Shown here one piece after another: positions 16,492 through 25,073 of a stretch of 64,000 nt of DNA. Positions within the stretch are counted from its first letter, which is position 1; each line of letters begins with the position of its first letter. The position numbers and the translations under genes are program-made. The stretch comes from Leadbetterella sp. (GTDB taxonomy: Bacteria; Bacteroidota; Bacteroidia; Cytophagales; Spirosomataceae), in the NCBI GenBank assembly GCA_019638185.1, contig JAHBUH010000007.1, positions 141,287 to 205,286 of the forward strand, in the 5' to 3' direction. Under the pieces are notes generated by a model. The model searched no databases. It was not told where the DNA came from and saw only the letters and a list, made by a program, of their open reading frames with translations.

Positions 16492-19400
16492 TCAGTTTTT
16501 AAATACCCTAAACGTTTTCTGCACCTGGCCTGACCGCACATTCAGCAGGTAAATGCCACTTTCCAGGCCCGACAGATCCAGCTTTTGCGGCAACACGGAT
16601 TCTTTTTCCGAAAGCATTTTCCCATCGGTGCTGAAGACGGTGATTTTATATTTTTCCGGGCTTTTTGTGGTGCTGCTGATGTTCAGGTAGTCAGCCGTGG
16701 GGTTAGGGTAGAAACTGAAGTGCAGGGGGAGGTTTTCGGAGGGGAGGAGAACGTTTTCCGGCTCCCGAACGCTATGGGCTAGATGCCACAGCTGGAGGCC
16801 GCTTTGGGACGTATGGGCAAAAACATATAGGTTATTTTTCAGAATAAAGGGTTTTCCGGGGGATGAGCCGTTGGGTCCTTTGTTAATATCATACGCCATC
16901 CGGGTTCCTTCTGAAGAGCCGTCGCTTTCCCAGATCTCGCTCCCTAAATCCTTATCTTTAGCGCTGAAATACCACAGATCGTTAAACCAGGTTCCATTCT
17001 GAATGGCCCCGTACGCGTCAGGAAGCCTTTCTACCCGGTTAGTTTTTTTATCAAAAGAGATCATTGAAATATCATCCCGGAAAAGAACCCTGTTTTCCAC
17101 GTCATGGATAACCGTGGTCAAGCGGGCATTTACCGGTGCTCCGTCCGGAATTCCGGGCAATGTGTAAAGCGTATTTTTTTCCGGATCAAAATAATGTATT
17201 TTCCCGGGATCGGAAACACCTTGAAAAACCGGGTTGTAATTATCCGATACAAAGAGCTCCTTCAGCTGGCCGGCTTCTGCCTGCATCCATCTTCTCCGGG
17301 TATGATCCAGGTTATCCACAAAGTATAAAAACTCCCCGTTTTTACTTTTTAAAAAATCCCCGCTTATATTTTTAAGACTGACTTTTAAGGAGTTACCATC
17401 CAGCACCCAAAGCTCCCTATTGGTAAGAGCCGTTAAATATACAAGTCCCCGATACGTTACTCCCCGGTCAAAATCCCGGTCACCCGAAAGCTTCACTGAC
17501 CTTCCGGTTAGCAGGTCTACATACAGATAATGGGTCCCGGAAAGCCGGTATAAAACTTCCCTGCCGGAAAGATCAGTGGTACGCTGGTAACCCTCTTCTG
17601 AGACCCGCGCCAGTTCTGTATTTCCGGATAAAAGCCTGATTGTTTTATTATCGGAATAAACGGCCTGATTAAATGCCGCTTTAATGATAAAGCCGTCAGA
17701 AGTGAGGGTTTCTATTTTTTTATACGGGTAGTCTGAATAGTAAACTTTCCGGCCTTCGGTAAACAGTATTCTCCCGCTTGTCAAAATATGGCTGAGTCTG
17801 AAATTACAGGACCCGCTAAATTCTGATACTTCCAGGGTCTCTTTATCCAGTATGTAAAAAGTACCGCATTCTTTGGCCAGGTAGATCTTATTTCCGGATA
17901 GCGCCTTCACCAGAGAAGTATCGCGGAGGTTGATCTCTCCCGGGCTGAATTTATCCGGGAATGCCAGCCTGCCCGTATGAATGTCCAGTAAGTAATACCA
18001 CCTCTCGCCGTTACCCTGCATAGCCTTCATGGAAATAATCACAGTGCCATGAACCGTTTGTGAGGTATAGGTGATGCTCTGATTCCGGGTGTGGGGTATT
18101 CCCGCAGGTAAGCCGATATGCCTGAGTTTTTCACCATCAAAAAGTGCAAATTCCGTTTCATTCACAAAAAACACACATTCCCTGTAAATCTGTGCCTGCA
18201 GGATGGCAGAACCTTCCCTGCTAAAGTTTTTCCGGATGGATTTGCTCTTATTCAGTACCCGGTTATATATCTTCAGGGAATCAGTGGTTTCTGCTATTAA
18301 AGTAGTGTGGTTTAACCGGGTGAACCTCCATTTATAATTCTCCACAAACAGGCTGTCGCCAAAAGTGCCGCTACGGGTATCGTAGAAAGTTACCTCCTTA
18401 CTGTTAGAGACCGGGAAAATGAAAATAGTATCGTGCTGTATTTCAAATGAATACCGGCCACTTCCTGAAAACGCCTCTTTAAAACGGTCGGGGAAGCTCC
18501 GGTGGCTGATCTCTTTCGTGACACCGTCCAGGCAGGAAAGCCGGATATCCCTGTTTTGAGAGTTGCCTTTTGTGGATATAAAGTAGAATTTATCCTTCAA
18601 TTCCAGGTAATCCGAATAATGTTCGAAAGACTGGGAAAGGGTTTTTTGGACAAGACCTCCCACAGAGCCGCTGAAGATCAGCGTACTTTCGTTATTTACC
18701 TGTTTAGTCACACGGATACTATCACTTTCTGCTGATGCCAGATAGAAAAAACGGGTAGCGTAAGAGGTAGAGTCATTGACGATATGGACTTTTCCGGAAG
18801 GTGTCTTACCGTTCATTCTTATCTTCCCGGTCTTAAGATTCCAGAGGTAGCTCCCTCCAGCTCCATTTAGCATCAGTATATCCTTGTCTTTCAAAGTGAT
18901 ATATAGAATTTCCCGCGTATTAATGCGGGTCTGAAATTCGTCGTCGTGTTCATCTACAAGAACCAGGCGGGAATCAGCCCCTGAAGGCCCTAAATGCTGA
19001 ATCAGCAGAGACCTGTCTACCCCTTTTTCAATATAATAGTGGGATTCTGCAAGCGTATCTGTTTTTGAATGGTCCTCCAGGTTGTATTTCAGCAAAGGGC
19101 TGGTGTCCGGCAGGGATATAACATGCATTACATAATGACATGCATACAGGTTTCCGCCATAGAACTCAAAAAGATTGAATTTTTCAGGGAAATCAAGCGT
19201 TTTTTCCAGCACTTTGGTCCGGCCGTTTAATTCCCACAAGGATCCGTTATTAATGAAGTAGACATTCCCCCGGTGAATATGGATTTTGGTATTGATATTA
19301 ATGGTCGGATCCGTCATCAGGCTGTCAAAAACAGCATGATCGTAAGACCACAAGGTGTTTTTATCGGACAGGGAATAGATTTTTCCGCCTGATTCCCCGA

Positions 19401-19518
19401 TGACACGGTAAAACCGGTTTTCAGTCTGCCCGGTGTGGGTGAAACGGGTCACCTGCTGCTGCGCCAATCCTGCCACAGAGATTAAAAGAGCTATGCAGAT
19501 AAATATTCCCTTCTTCAT
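16492..19518 (-). CDS. Large secreted protein with T9SS type A sorting domain (paralogue 2)
   Basis: About 1008 residues from ATG 19518, chosen because a signal peptide follows (MKKGIFICIALLISVAGLAQ). The mid-part is a series of beta-rich repeats with motifs such as GKIYSLSDKNTLWSYD, NKIYLAKECGTFYILD, GLVYLTALTNRELWVLD and NNLYVFAHTSQSGLQLWHL, resembling beta-propeller blades of the ELP (hyalin/YVTN-like) kind; a segment near residue 880 (GSEIWESDGSSEGTRMAYDI) is the ELWVSDGT-type repeat common in T9SS cargo. The C-terminal sorting domain (FSFYPNPTADYLNIS) is almost the same as in the downstream paralogue. First gene of the two-gene operon. Role unknown; surface adhesion or sensing is a guess. 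Confidence 0.82.
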   Translation of the reverse strand: MKKGIFICIALLISVAGLAQQQVTRFTHTGQTENRFYRVIGESGGKIYSLSDKNTLWSYDHAVFDSLMTDPTININTKIHIHRGNVYFINNGSLWELNGRTKVLEKTLDFPEKFNLFEFYGGNLYACHYVMHVISLPDTSPLLKYNLEDHSKTDTLAESHYYIEKGVDRSLLIQHLGPSGADSRLVLVDEHDDEFQTRINTREILYITLKDKDILMLNGAGGSYLWNLKTGKIRMNGKTPSGKVHIVNDSTSYATRFFYLASAESDSIRVTKQVNNESTLIFSGSVGGLVQKTLSQSFEHYSDYLELKDKFYFISTKGNSQNRDIRLSCLDGVTKEISHRSFPDRFKEAFSGSGRYSFEIQHDTIFIFPVSNSKEVTFYDTRSGTFGDSLFVENYKWRFTRLNHTTLIAETTDSLKIYNRVLNKSKSIRKNFSREGSAILQAQIYRECVFFVNETEFALFDGEKLRHIGLPAGIPHTRNQSITYTSQTVHGTVIISMKAMQGNGERWYYLLDIHTGRLAFPDKFSPGEINLRDTSLVKALSGNKIYLAKECGTFYILDKETLEVSEFSGSCNFRLSHILTSGRILFTEGRKVYYSDYPYKKIETLTSDGFIIKAAFNQAVYSDNKTIRLLSGNTELARVSEEGYQRTTDLSGREVLYRLSGTHYLYVDLLTGRSVKLSGDRDFDRGVTYRGLVYLTALTNRELWVLDGNSLKVSLKNISGDFLKSKNGEFLYFVDNLDHTRRRWMQAEAGQLKELFVSDNYNPVFQGVSDPGKIHYFDPEKNTLYTLPGIPDGAPVNARLTTVIHDVENRVLFRDDISMISFDKKTNRVERLPDAYGAIQNGTWFNDLWYFSAKDKDLGSEIWESDGSSEGTRMAYDINKGPNGSSPGKPFILKNNLYVFAHTSQSGLQLWHLAHSVREPENVLLPSENLPLHFSFYPNPTADYLNISSTTKSPEKYKITVFSTDGKMLSEKESVLPQKLDLSGLESGIYLLNVRSGQVQKTFRVFKN

Positions 19519-19696
19519 TACGTCAATATCAATATGCAAATTTAGCTCCCCCCGCCCTACTTTCCGCACCGTAAATTAGTTAACGGTTATAATTCTTAAT
19601 ACTCCCGTAATATTCAGTTAATACTGTTCATGCAATTTTGTGCAGGAGATCAAACAGCATTTATCTTCATACATATTGGTAATAATCTTCAAAGAC

Positions 19697-19719
19697 CCCC
19701 GGCCATGCCGGGGATTTTT
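19697..19719 (+). terminator. Rho-independent terminator with no visible upstream gene
   Basis: CCCCGGC (19697-19703), loop CAT, GCCGGGG (19707-19713), then ATTTTTG. A textbook plus-strand terminator, but bases 19570-19696 on that strand hold no recognisable gene, so a small RNA may end here. Confidence 0.65.
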
Positions 19720-19731
19720 GTTGGTGTATAC

Positions 19732-19762
19732 TTTCAAATTAGCACAAGTTTTCCGACATTTG
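19732..19762 (+). promoter_or_regulatory. Possible tRNA-Arg promoter
   Basis: A TTTC at 19732-19735 is followed after 19 bases by GACATTTG (19755-19762), one base off TAnnTTTG. This would start transcription a few bases before the tRNA. Confidence 0.3.
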
Positions 19763-19776
19763 CAGTCCGAAAAGGA

Positions 19777-19848
19777 GGTCTCATAGTTCAACGGATAGAA
19801 TAGAAGTTTCCTAAACTTTAGATGTGGGTTCGATTCCCGCTGAGACCA
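19777..19848 (+). tRNA. tRNA-Arg (anticodon CCU)
   Basis: A 72-base cloverleaf can be folded by hand. Acceptor GGTCTCA pairs with TGAGACC and discriminator A is at 19848. The D stem is GTTC/GAAT, the anticodon stem GAAGT/ACTTT with loop TTCCTAA (anticodon CCT), and the T stem GTGGG/CCCGC with loop TTCGATT. It reads AGG codons. The 3' CCA is not encoded (CT follows). A terminator hairpin follows directly. Confidence 0.95.
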
Positions 19849-19852
19849 CTAC

Positions 19853-19875
19853 AAAGCCCGGCTGCGCCGGGCTTT
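19853..19875. terminator. Terminator after tRNA-Arg, shared with the convergent gene
   Basis: AAAGCCCGGC, loop TGC, GCCGGGCTTT: a perfect 10-pair stem 5 bases after the tRNA. By symmetry it can also end the minus-strand gene that stops at 19894. Confidence 0.75.
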
Positions 19876-19893
19876 CCTGTTTATATACTCAAG

Positions 19894-20424
19894 TTAAACC
19901 CCCAATATCCACCTCACATCAAACGCATCGGTGATTTCCACCAGCTTCTGGTCATGGTAATTCTCCGTATTCTTACTTCCCAGCTTTTTCACCAGTGCCT
20001 TGCGGTCAGCACGGCTTTTACAATGCAGGAAAACAGCCATGTAATTTCCGAGGATCCGGCCTTCGCTGTGGGTCAGGTCTGAACCATAAATAACGATGCT
20101 GTCGGAGACCAATGAGCCGCTGATCACCGGTTTTTCCGGGTAGCCCGGCAGTTCTAACGTTTCAAAGTGAAGAGTACCGCCAAAGCAGGTTTGGTAGTGG
20201 GTGAGCGCTCTCCGGCAGTTACCGGAAAAGGTAATAAAGATAGCACTCACCCGTTTAGCCGCGGAGGGGCGGGCCTCAGCCATGTGCCCGGATTTTACCG
20301 CCATATACGTAAGAAACGGCCAGGATTCTACATATTTCACAAAGTTATCCAGTATGGCCTGCCATCCCTGTTTCTGGTATTGGGGAGCATTCACGGTAGC
20401 TTCCACTTTAATTCTTGTTGCCAT
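19894..20424 (-). CDS. Chimeric ORF: deleted SRPBCC (AHSA1-like) remnant fused to VOC/PhnB-like domain
   Basis: A 176-residue frame in three parts. Residues 1-14 (MATRIKVEATVNAP) are the usual start of an AHSA1/SRPBCC protein, and residues 17-34 (QKQGWQAILDNFVKYVES) are the usual end of the same family; the roughly 100 residues between are missing. A non-conserved stretch (35-58) leads into a VOC domain of the PhnB type from about residue 59: SAIFITFSGNCRRALTHYQT, CFGGTLHFETLELPGYPEKP, DSIVIYGSDL. GTG at 20250 would be a natural start for a VOC-only protein. It is most simply a gene pair fused by an internal deletion. It is divergent from a frameshifted GlxA-type regulator, so the locus is decaying. 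Confidence 0.72.
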   Translation of the reverse strand: MATRIKVEATVNAPQYQKQGWQAILDNFVKYVESWPFLTYMAVKSGHMAEARPSAAKRVSAIFITFSGNCRRALTHYQTCFGGTLHFETLELPGYPEKPVISGSLVSDSIVIYGSDLTHSEGRILGNYMAVFLHCKSRADRKALVKKLGSKNTENYHDQKLVEITDAFDVRWILGV

Positions 20425-20555
20425 AATTAACGGGTTTGTTTTTTATATCACAAAATTACAGGGGAGTGGACGAACCGGGCTGTAGTGAAAACGACAACTT
20501 CAGGGGTGGATTATGACAAAGTATTTTTACCATGCGGTATAACCCGTTTTGTACT

Positions 20556-21532
20556 ATGCAGATTTCTGTCTTTGTACCCGAATATGGTGTAATTGAAGCC
20601 ATTACACCGCCTTTCCGGATTTTCATACGGCCAATGAGTTTTTAACCGCCTTTGGCAAAAAGCCGGTTTTCCAGGTGGAGTATGTGGGCCTGAACGAGTA
20701 CTTACCCGCCAATAACGGCGAATATATGGTAAAAACCCACCGGCTTCTCAGGGATGTGGCCGAAACCGACCTACTGATCATTCCGCCCCCCTTCGGCGAT
20801 ACCGAAAAAGGGATCCGGGCCAATGCCGAAGCGATACCCTATTTTAAGCAACTGTACGAGAAAGGCTCGGGCCTGGCCAGCTTATGCATAGGTGCCTTTC
20901 TGCTGGCGGAAACCGGCCTGCTCAGCGGTAAAAAATGCTCTACCCACCGGGCCCACGTAAGCGAGTTCAGAGAGCGGTACCCTGACGTGGAAGTTGAAGA
21001 CGGAGCGGTCATCACCGAACACAATAACATTTACAGCAGTGGCGGGGCAAACAGCCTGTGGAACCTGGTGCTTTACCTGGTGGAAAAGTTTTCCGACCGG
21101 GAAACGGCCATTATGATCTCCAAGTATTTTGCTTTGGATATCGGGCGCGACAGCCAATCGCAGTTTGCCATCTTCAAAGGCCAGCGGAATCACGGCGATA
21201 AGGATATTCAAAAAGTCCAGGATTATATTGAAGCCCATTACCCGGATAAATTATCCATAGAAATGTTAGCCGGCATAATTCATACCGGCCGCAGAACATT
21301 TGAAAGAAGATTTAAGGAGGCTACGAATAACACTCCCATCGAGTACATTCAACGGGTGAAGATAGAAGCAGCCAAAAGTTCCTTTGAAGCCTCCCGGAAA
21401 AACGTAACGGAGATCATGTGGGATGTGGGCTACACAGACACCAAGGCCTTCCGCGATATTTTTAAAAAGATCACAGGGCTGACGCCCGTGGAATACCGGA
21501 ATAAGTTTGCGAAGTTGAGCTGCGAAGCCTGA
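20556..21532 (+). pseudogene. GlxA-family transcriptional regulator (DJ-1/PfpI-like + AraC HTH), frameshifted
   Basis: Translation from ATG 20556 reads MQISVFVPEYGVIEAITPPF-RIF, the normal start of a GlxA regulator, then meets a stop. One base is missing from the T run at 20620-20623; restoring it joins RIF to HTANEFLTAFGKKPVFQVEY and on through the rest of the protein. The remainder is intact: GATase1-like domain with SLCIGAFLLAETGLLSGKK, then an AraC HTH from about 21200 to 21520 (SIEMLAGIIHTGRRTFERRF, ITGLTPVEYRNKF). A start inside the gene (ATG 20675) could give a shortened 285-residue protein. Either a real pseudogene or an assembly error. The likely target was the divergent SRPBCC/VOC gene pair. 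Confidence 0.78.
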
Positions 21533-21544
21533 TTGAAACGGCTT

Positions 21545-23626
21545 TCAGTTAAAAACCACTTCATCCACAAACACCCATGCCGGAGTGCCCTTGCCCGGGT
21601 GCCAGGCCGGCAGAGGGTTCACGTTTTTTACCCGGATCCGGATCTCCCGGTATTTCTGCGGCGGCAGCGGTACATCAAAATAGGTGGTTTTCCGCGGGCG
21701 CCCGGCAGTAGGCTGAACGGGTGAAATTTTCCCGAGGAGCTGCTCCGGCCCGGAGACGGGCTTACCCCAGACTTCTATGCTTTGGGGCGGCAGGATGTAG
21801 GAATCAATTTTTTCCAGCATACTGACCGTCATATTTTTCAGCTCCCGGGGTGTGGAAAAGAAAAAGACAGCTTCCAGGGGCTTCTCCCGGTACCCCAGCC
21901 AGGTCTTATCCAGGAAATTATCGGGATCGCCTTTGAGGCGGTCGTACAGGCTTTTGGCGCCTTTGGCTCCGTATTGGGCCGCCGGTGAAGACATGAGGGC
22001 TGCGGAATCAGGCTCGGGGCCGTTTACCAGGTAATCCAGCTCCAGCACGGTGCTGCCCAGCCAGCCCTCTTTAAATGCCCGGGCCCGGATGCGGGTGCGC
22101 CCCTGAACCGTGAGCGGGCGGGAGTACACCTCTCCGTGGGTGCTGTCAGGCAGGGTGCCGTCCAGCGTATACCGGATCTGCACACCGGGTAAGGCATGGC
22201 GCAGCGTTAAGGGCGTGCCCTGCTTCAAGAAGGCTTTTTTCTCCGAACTTTCGGGCGGATTAATGGCTATCCGCTCATTTTCCCGCTGGCCGGTATCCAG
22301 CTGTATAGCCGGGTTCAGCTTTTTAAGGCGGTTCCTATCTTCTGCCGTGAACCCGCTTTCCCATAGGTAAACCGTATTCAGCCGGGCCAGTGCCTTCAGA
22401 TCCGGCTGATGGAGGCGGGTATTGGCCAGGGAAACCGACTTCAGGTGGCGCAGGCCTTTCAGGTAGCTCAGGAAACTGCCCGTGACTTCCGTGCTGCTGA
22501 GGTTCAGGTGGCGTAGGTTCTTAAATTCGGCCAGCACCTTCAGGTCGGCGTCATTTACCGGCATTTTGCTGAGATTCAGTTCGGTCAGTTGGTCTTTAAC
22601 ACGCAGCAGCTTTTCCAGTTGCGCGGGATCAAACTTCGCCCGGACAAAAAAAGAGGCGCTCAGGGCCGGGCTGTTCACCGCTACAGGCGTTACCCGGCAA
22701 AAGGGTGTGTTCACTTCCACGATGGTTTCCGGGCTGGCGGCGGGAAAGGTAAAGGCCTCCTCCGCTTCTGTCTGCCGGTACTTTCTCAGGGGAGAATCCG
22801 GCTTTAACTGCGCGAAGCTCATTTTGGCCGGGGCGCCCTCGTTGATCCAGGCTGTCAGAATTTCTATTTCCGGTTCGGTGAGCTGGGTCTTCTTCCGGGG
22901 CGGCATGTGTTCTTTATGTTCCAGGGGCAGGAAAATACGCTTCATGAGGTGGCTTTCCAAGGCATTGCCTGCCACCAGGGCGGGCCCATTCTCGCCTCCT
23001 TTGAGCATCAGCGCTACTGACCCCAGGTTCAGGCCGCCTTTGGTCTTGCCGGTTTTATGGCAGGAACTGCACTTTTCCTCCAGGATAGGCGCTATCAGGG
23101 TAGCATAGACGTCATCTTCCTGAACGGGAGACTCGGCAGGCCTGAACCGCAGGAAGTCTTCGCCGTGCGTCAGCTCACCGCCCCGGTGACCCGTTAGGAT
23201 AACCAGCCCACTGACCAGCACCAGCACGGCAGGCATAGCCCGGTCAGGAATCCGGTCAAAGAAGATCACGGCCAGCCAGAACAGACCGCTGAGCGCCACA
23301 CCGGTGTATTTATGGCCGGTGATTTGCGAAGCATCATAATCTACCCCCAGGGCCAGGAGCATTCCGGCCAGCGCTGTCACTGCCGTAAAAACTGCGGTGA
23401 TCTGCATGAAGGTCAGAAGCAGGGCGCGATAGCCCGGAACCCGGTGCCGCAGCAGATAAAGAATGATCACCGCGGCCCACAGCCCAATGGGCAGGTGGAG
23501 CAGAACCGGGTGCAGCCGGCCGGCGGGAATCAGCCATTCCGGCAACTGCAGCCGGTTTTCAAAGACCACCAGCACGGCCAGCAGGCCATTAAAAAATATC
23601 AGGAGGTATTCCGGGACTCGCCGCAT
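21545..23626 (-). CDS. Membrane-anchored c-type cytochrome with LRR and chitobiase-like domains
   Basis: A 693-residue, four-part protein. Residues 1-150 carry five hydrophobic segments resembling DUF2231-type membrane domains (HPVLLHLPIGLWAAVIILYL). Residues about 175-265 form a planctomycete-type cytochrome c domain with the haem motif CSSCH, GGLNLGSVALMLKGGENGPA and a probable axial Met in HMPPRKK. Residues about 325-430 are leucine-rich (LTELNLSKMPVNDADLKVL). Residues about 450-520 match the Fn3-associated/chitobiase C-terminal fold (IRYTLDGTLPDSTHGEVYSR), and the C-terminus looks like a galactose-binding-type beta domain. Last gene of a three-gene operon, 4 bases after DUF1501. Probably a membrane electron acceptor for the partner enzymes. 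Confidence 0.82.
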   Translation of the reverse strand: MRRVPEYLLIFFNGLLAVLVVFENRLQLPEWLIPAGRLHPVLLHLPIGLWAAVIILYLLRHRVPGYRALLLTFMQITAVFTAVTALAGMLLALGVDYDASQITGHKYTGVALSGLFWLAVIFFDRIPDRAMPAVLVLVSGLVILTGHRGGELTHGEDFLRFRPAESPVQEDDVYATLIAPILEEKCSSCHKTGKTKGGLNLGSVALMLKGGENGPALVAGNALESHLMKRIFLPLEHKEHMPPRKKTQLTEPEIEILTAWINEGAPAKMSFAQLKPDSPLRKYRQTEAEEAFTFPAASPETIVEVNTPFCRVTPVAVNSPALSASFFVRAKFDPAQLEKLLRVKDQLTELNLSKMPVNDADLKVLAEFKNLRHLNLSSTEVTGSFLSYLKGLRHLKSVSLANTRLHQPDLKALARLNTVYLWESGFTAEDRNRLKKLNPAIQLDTGQRENERIAINPPESSEKKAFLKQGTPLTLRHALPGVQIRYTLDGTLPDSTHGEVYSRPLTVQGRTRIRARAFKEGWLGSTVLELDYLVNGPEPDSAALMSSPAAQYGAKGAKSLYDRLKGDPDNFLDKTWLGYREKPLEAVFFFSTPRELKNMTVSMLEKIDSYILPPQSIEVWGKPVSGPEQLLGKISPVQPTAGRPRKTTYFDVPLPPQKYREIRIRVKNVNPLPAWHPGKGTPAWVFVDEVVFN

Positions 23627-23630
23627 AGGT

Positions 23631-25064
23631 TCAGGTAATAATTCCCGGGACTACTTTTCCGGCCACATCGGTGAGACGGTAGCGCCGGCCCAAGTGCTTG
23701 TACACCAGTTTTTCGTGGTCCAGCCCACAGAGCTGAAGCACGGTGGCGTGAAAATCATTGATGTGAACGGGATCTTTCACGATGTTATAGCCCAGCTCAT
23801 CCGTCTCGCCATACACCACGCCGGGTTTGATTCCGCCTCCGGCCATCCAGATACTGTAGGCCCGGGGGTGATGGTCGCGGCCGTAGTTATCTTTGGTGAA
23901 ATTACCCTGGCAGTAGTTGGTCCGGCCGAACTCCCCGCCCCAGATCACCAGGGTTTCGTCCAGCAGGCCGCGCTGCTTCAGGTCTTTGATGAGGGCGGCT
24001 GAAGCCCGGTCCACGTCGCGCGCCTGCCCTACCATTTCACCGGGAAGGTTATCGTGCTGATCCCAGCCCTGGTGATAGAGCTGTACAAAGCGCACCCCCG
24101 ACTCGGAGAGCTTACGGGCCAGCAGGGCATTGGCGGCATAAGTGCCTGGCACCAGGCATTCGGGTCCGTACATTTTGATGATGTGATCGGGCTCCCGGCT
24201 GAGGTCGGTCAGCTCGGGCACGGCCGTCTGCATGCGGTACGCCATTTCGTACTGGGCTATTTTAGCGGTGATCTCCGGATCGCCTGATTCCTCAAAACCC
24301 AGGTGGTTCAGTTCGGAAAGTTTATCGAGCATGGCGCGGCGATCCACGCCGTCACGATCATTCAGGTAAAGGATGGGGTTATCGCCGCTGCTGAAGAGCA
24401 CGCCCTGGTGGGTGGCATCCAGGAAGCCGTTACTCCAGAGCTTGGAGTATACGCCCTGGCCGTTTCCTTTCCCGCGCGAAAGCAGCACGCAGAAGGCCGG
24501 CAGGTTCTGGTTTTCGCTCCCCAGTCCGTAGCTGAGCCAGGCCCCCATGCTGGGCCGGTTTCCCTGCTGGGCGCCGGTTTGCATGAAGGTAAGCGCAGGG
24601 TCATGGTTAATGGCCTCGGTATGCATGGAGCGCACTATGCAGATGTCATCGGCGATAGACGCAATGTGCGGAAACAGCTCCGAGATCCACGCTCCGGAGG
24701 AGCCATATTGCTGAAAGGCGAATTTGGATCCCACCAGCGGGAAGGACTTCTGGCCACTGGTCATGCCGGTCAGCCGCTGCCCGCCCCGGATACTCTCCGG
24801 CAGATCCTGCCCGGCCATTTGGATCAGGGCCGGTTTGTAATCAAACGACTCCAGCTGGCTGGGGGCACCGTTCTGAAAGAGGTATATGATGCGTTTGGCT
24901 TTGGGGGCAAAGTGCGGCAGGCCCACGGGCACCTCGCCGGCTTTCCCCGAAAAGAGGTCGGGTACCAGCAGCGAGCCCAGCGCCAGGCTGCCTATGCCCA
25001 CGGCGGCTTTCCCCAGGAAATGCCTGCGGTTTATGTTTAGCCGGTTTTCTATGAGTTCTTTCAT
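23631..25064 (-). CDS. DUF1501 domain-containing protein (Tat signal)
   Basis: A 477-residue protein with a twin-arginine signal (NRRHFLGKAAVGIGSLALGS) and the DUF1501 body: KRIIYLFQNGAPSQLESFDY, VRSMHTEAINHDPALTFMQT, GVRFVQLYHQGWDQHDNLPG, LDETLVIWGGEFGRTNYCQG, DHHPRAYSIWMAGGGIKPG. The fold is related to alkaline phosphatase/sulfatase, and the conserved acids and histidines (WDQHD, GGEFGRT, DHH) suggest a metal site. Function is not established. DUF1501 genes almost always accompany DUF1549/DUF1553 cytochrome genes, as here: middle gene of the operon, 9 bases after DUF1553 and 4 before the cytochrome gene. Periplasmic. Confidence 0.88.
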   Translation of the reverse strand: MKELIENRLNINRRHFLGKAAVGIGSLALGSLLVPDLFSGKAGEVPVGLPHFAPKAKRIIYLFQNGAPSQLESFDYKPALIQMAGQDLPESIRGGQRLTGMTSGQKSFPLVGSKFAFQQYGSSGAWISELFPHIASIADDICIVRSMHTEAINHDPALTFMQTGAQQGNRPSMGAWLSYGLGSENQNLPAFCVLLSRGKGNGQGVYSKLWSNGFLDATHQGVLFSSGDNPILYLNDRDGVDRRAMLDKLSELNHLGFEESGDPEITAKIAQYEMAYRMQTAVPELTDLSREPDHIIKMYGPECLVPGTYAANALLARKLSESGVRFVQLYHQGWDQHDNLPGEMVGQARDVDRASAALIKDLKQRGLLDETLVIWGGEFGRTNYCQGNFTKDNYGRDHHPRAYSIWMAGGGIKPGVVYGETDELGYNIVKDPVHINDFHATVLQLCGLDHEKLVYKHLGRRYRLTDVAGKVVPGIIT

Positions 25065-25073
25065 GCGTTTAAT

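Noticed and set aside
19777-19848. tRNA-Arg as the attachment site of an integrated element
   Set aside because: No second copy of the tRNA 3' end and no integrase gene were found in the window.
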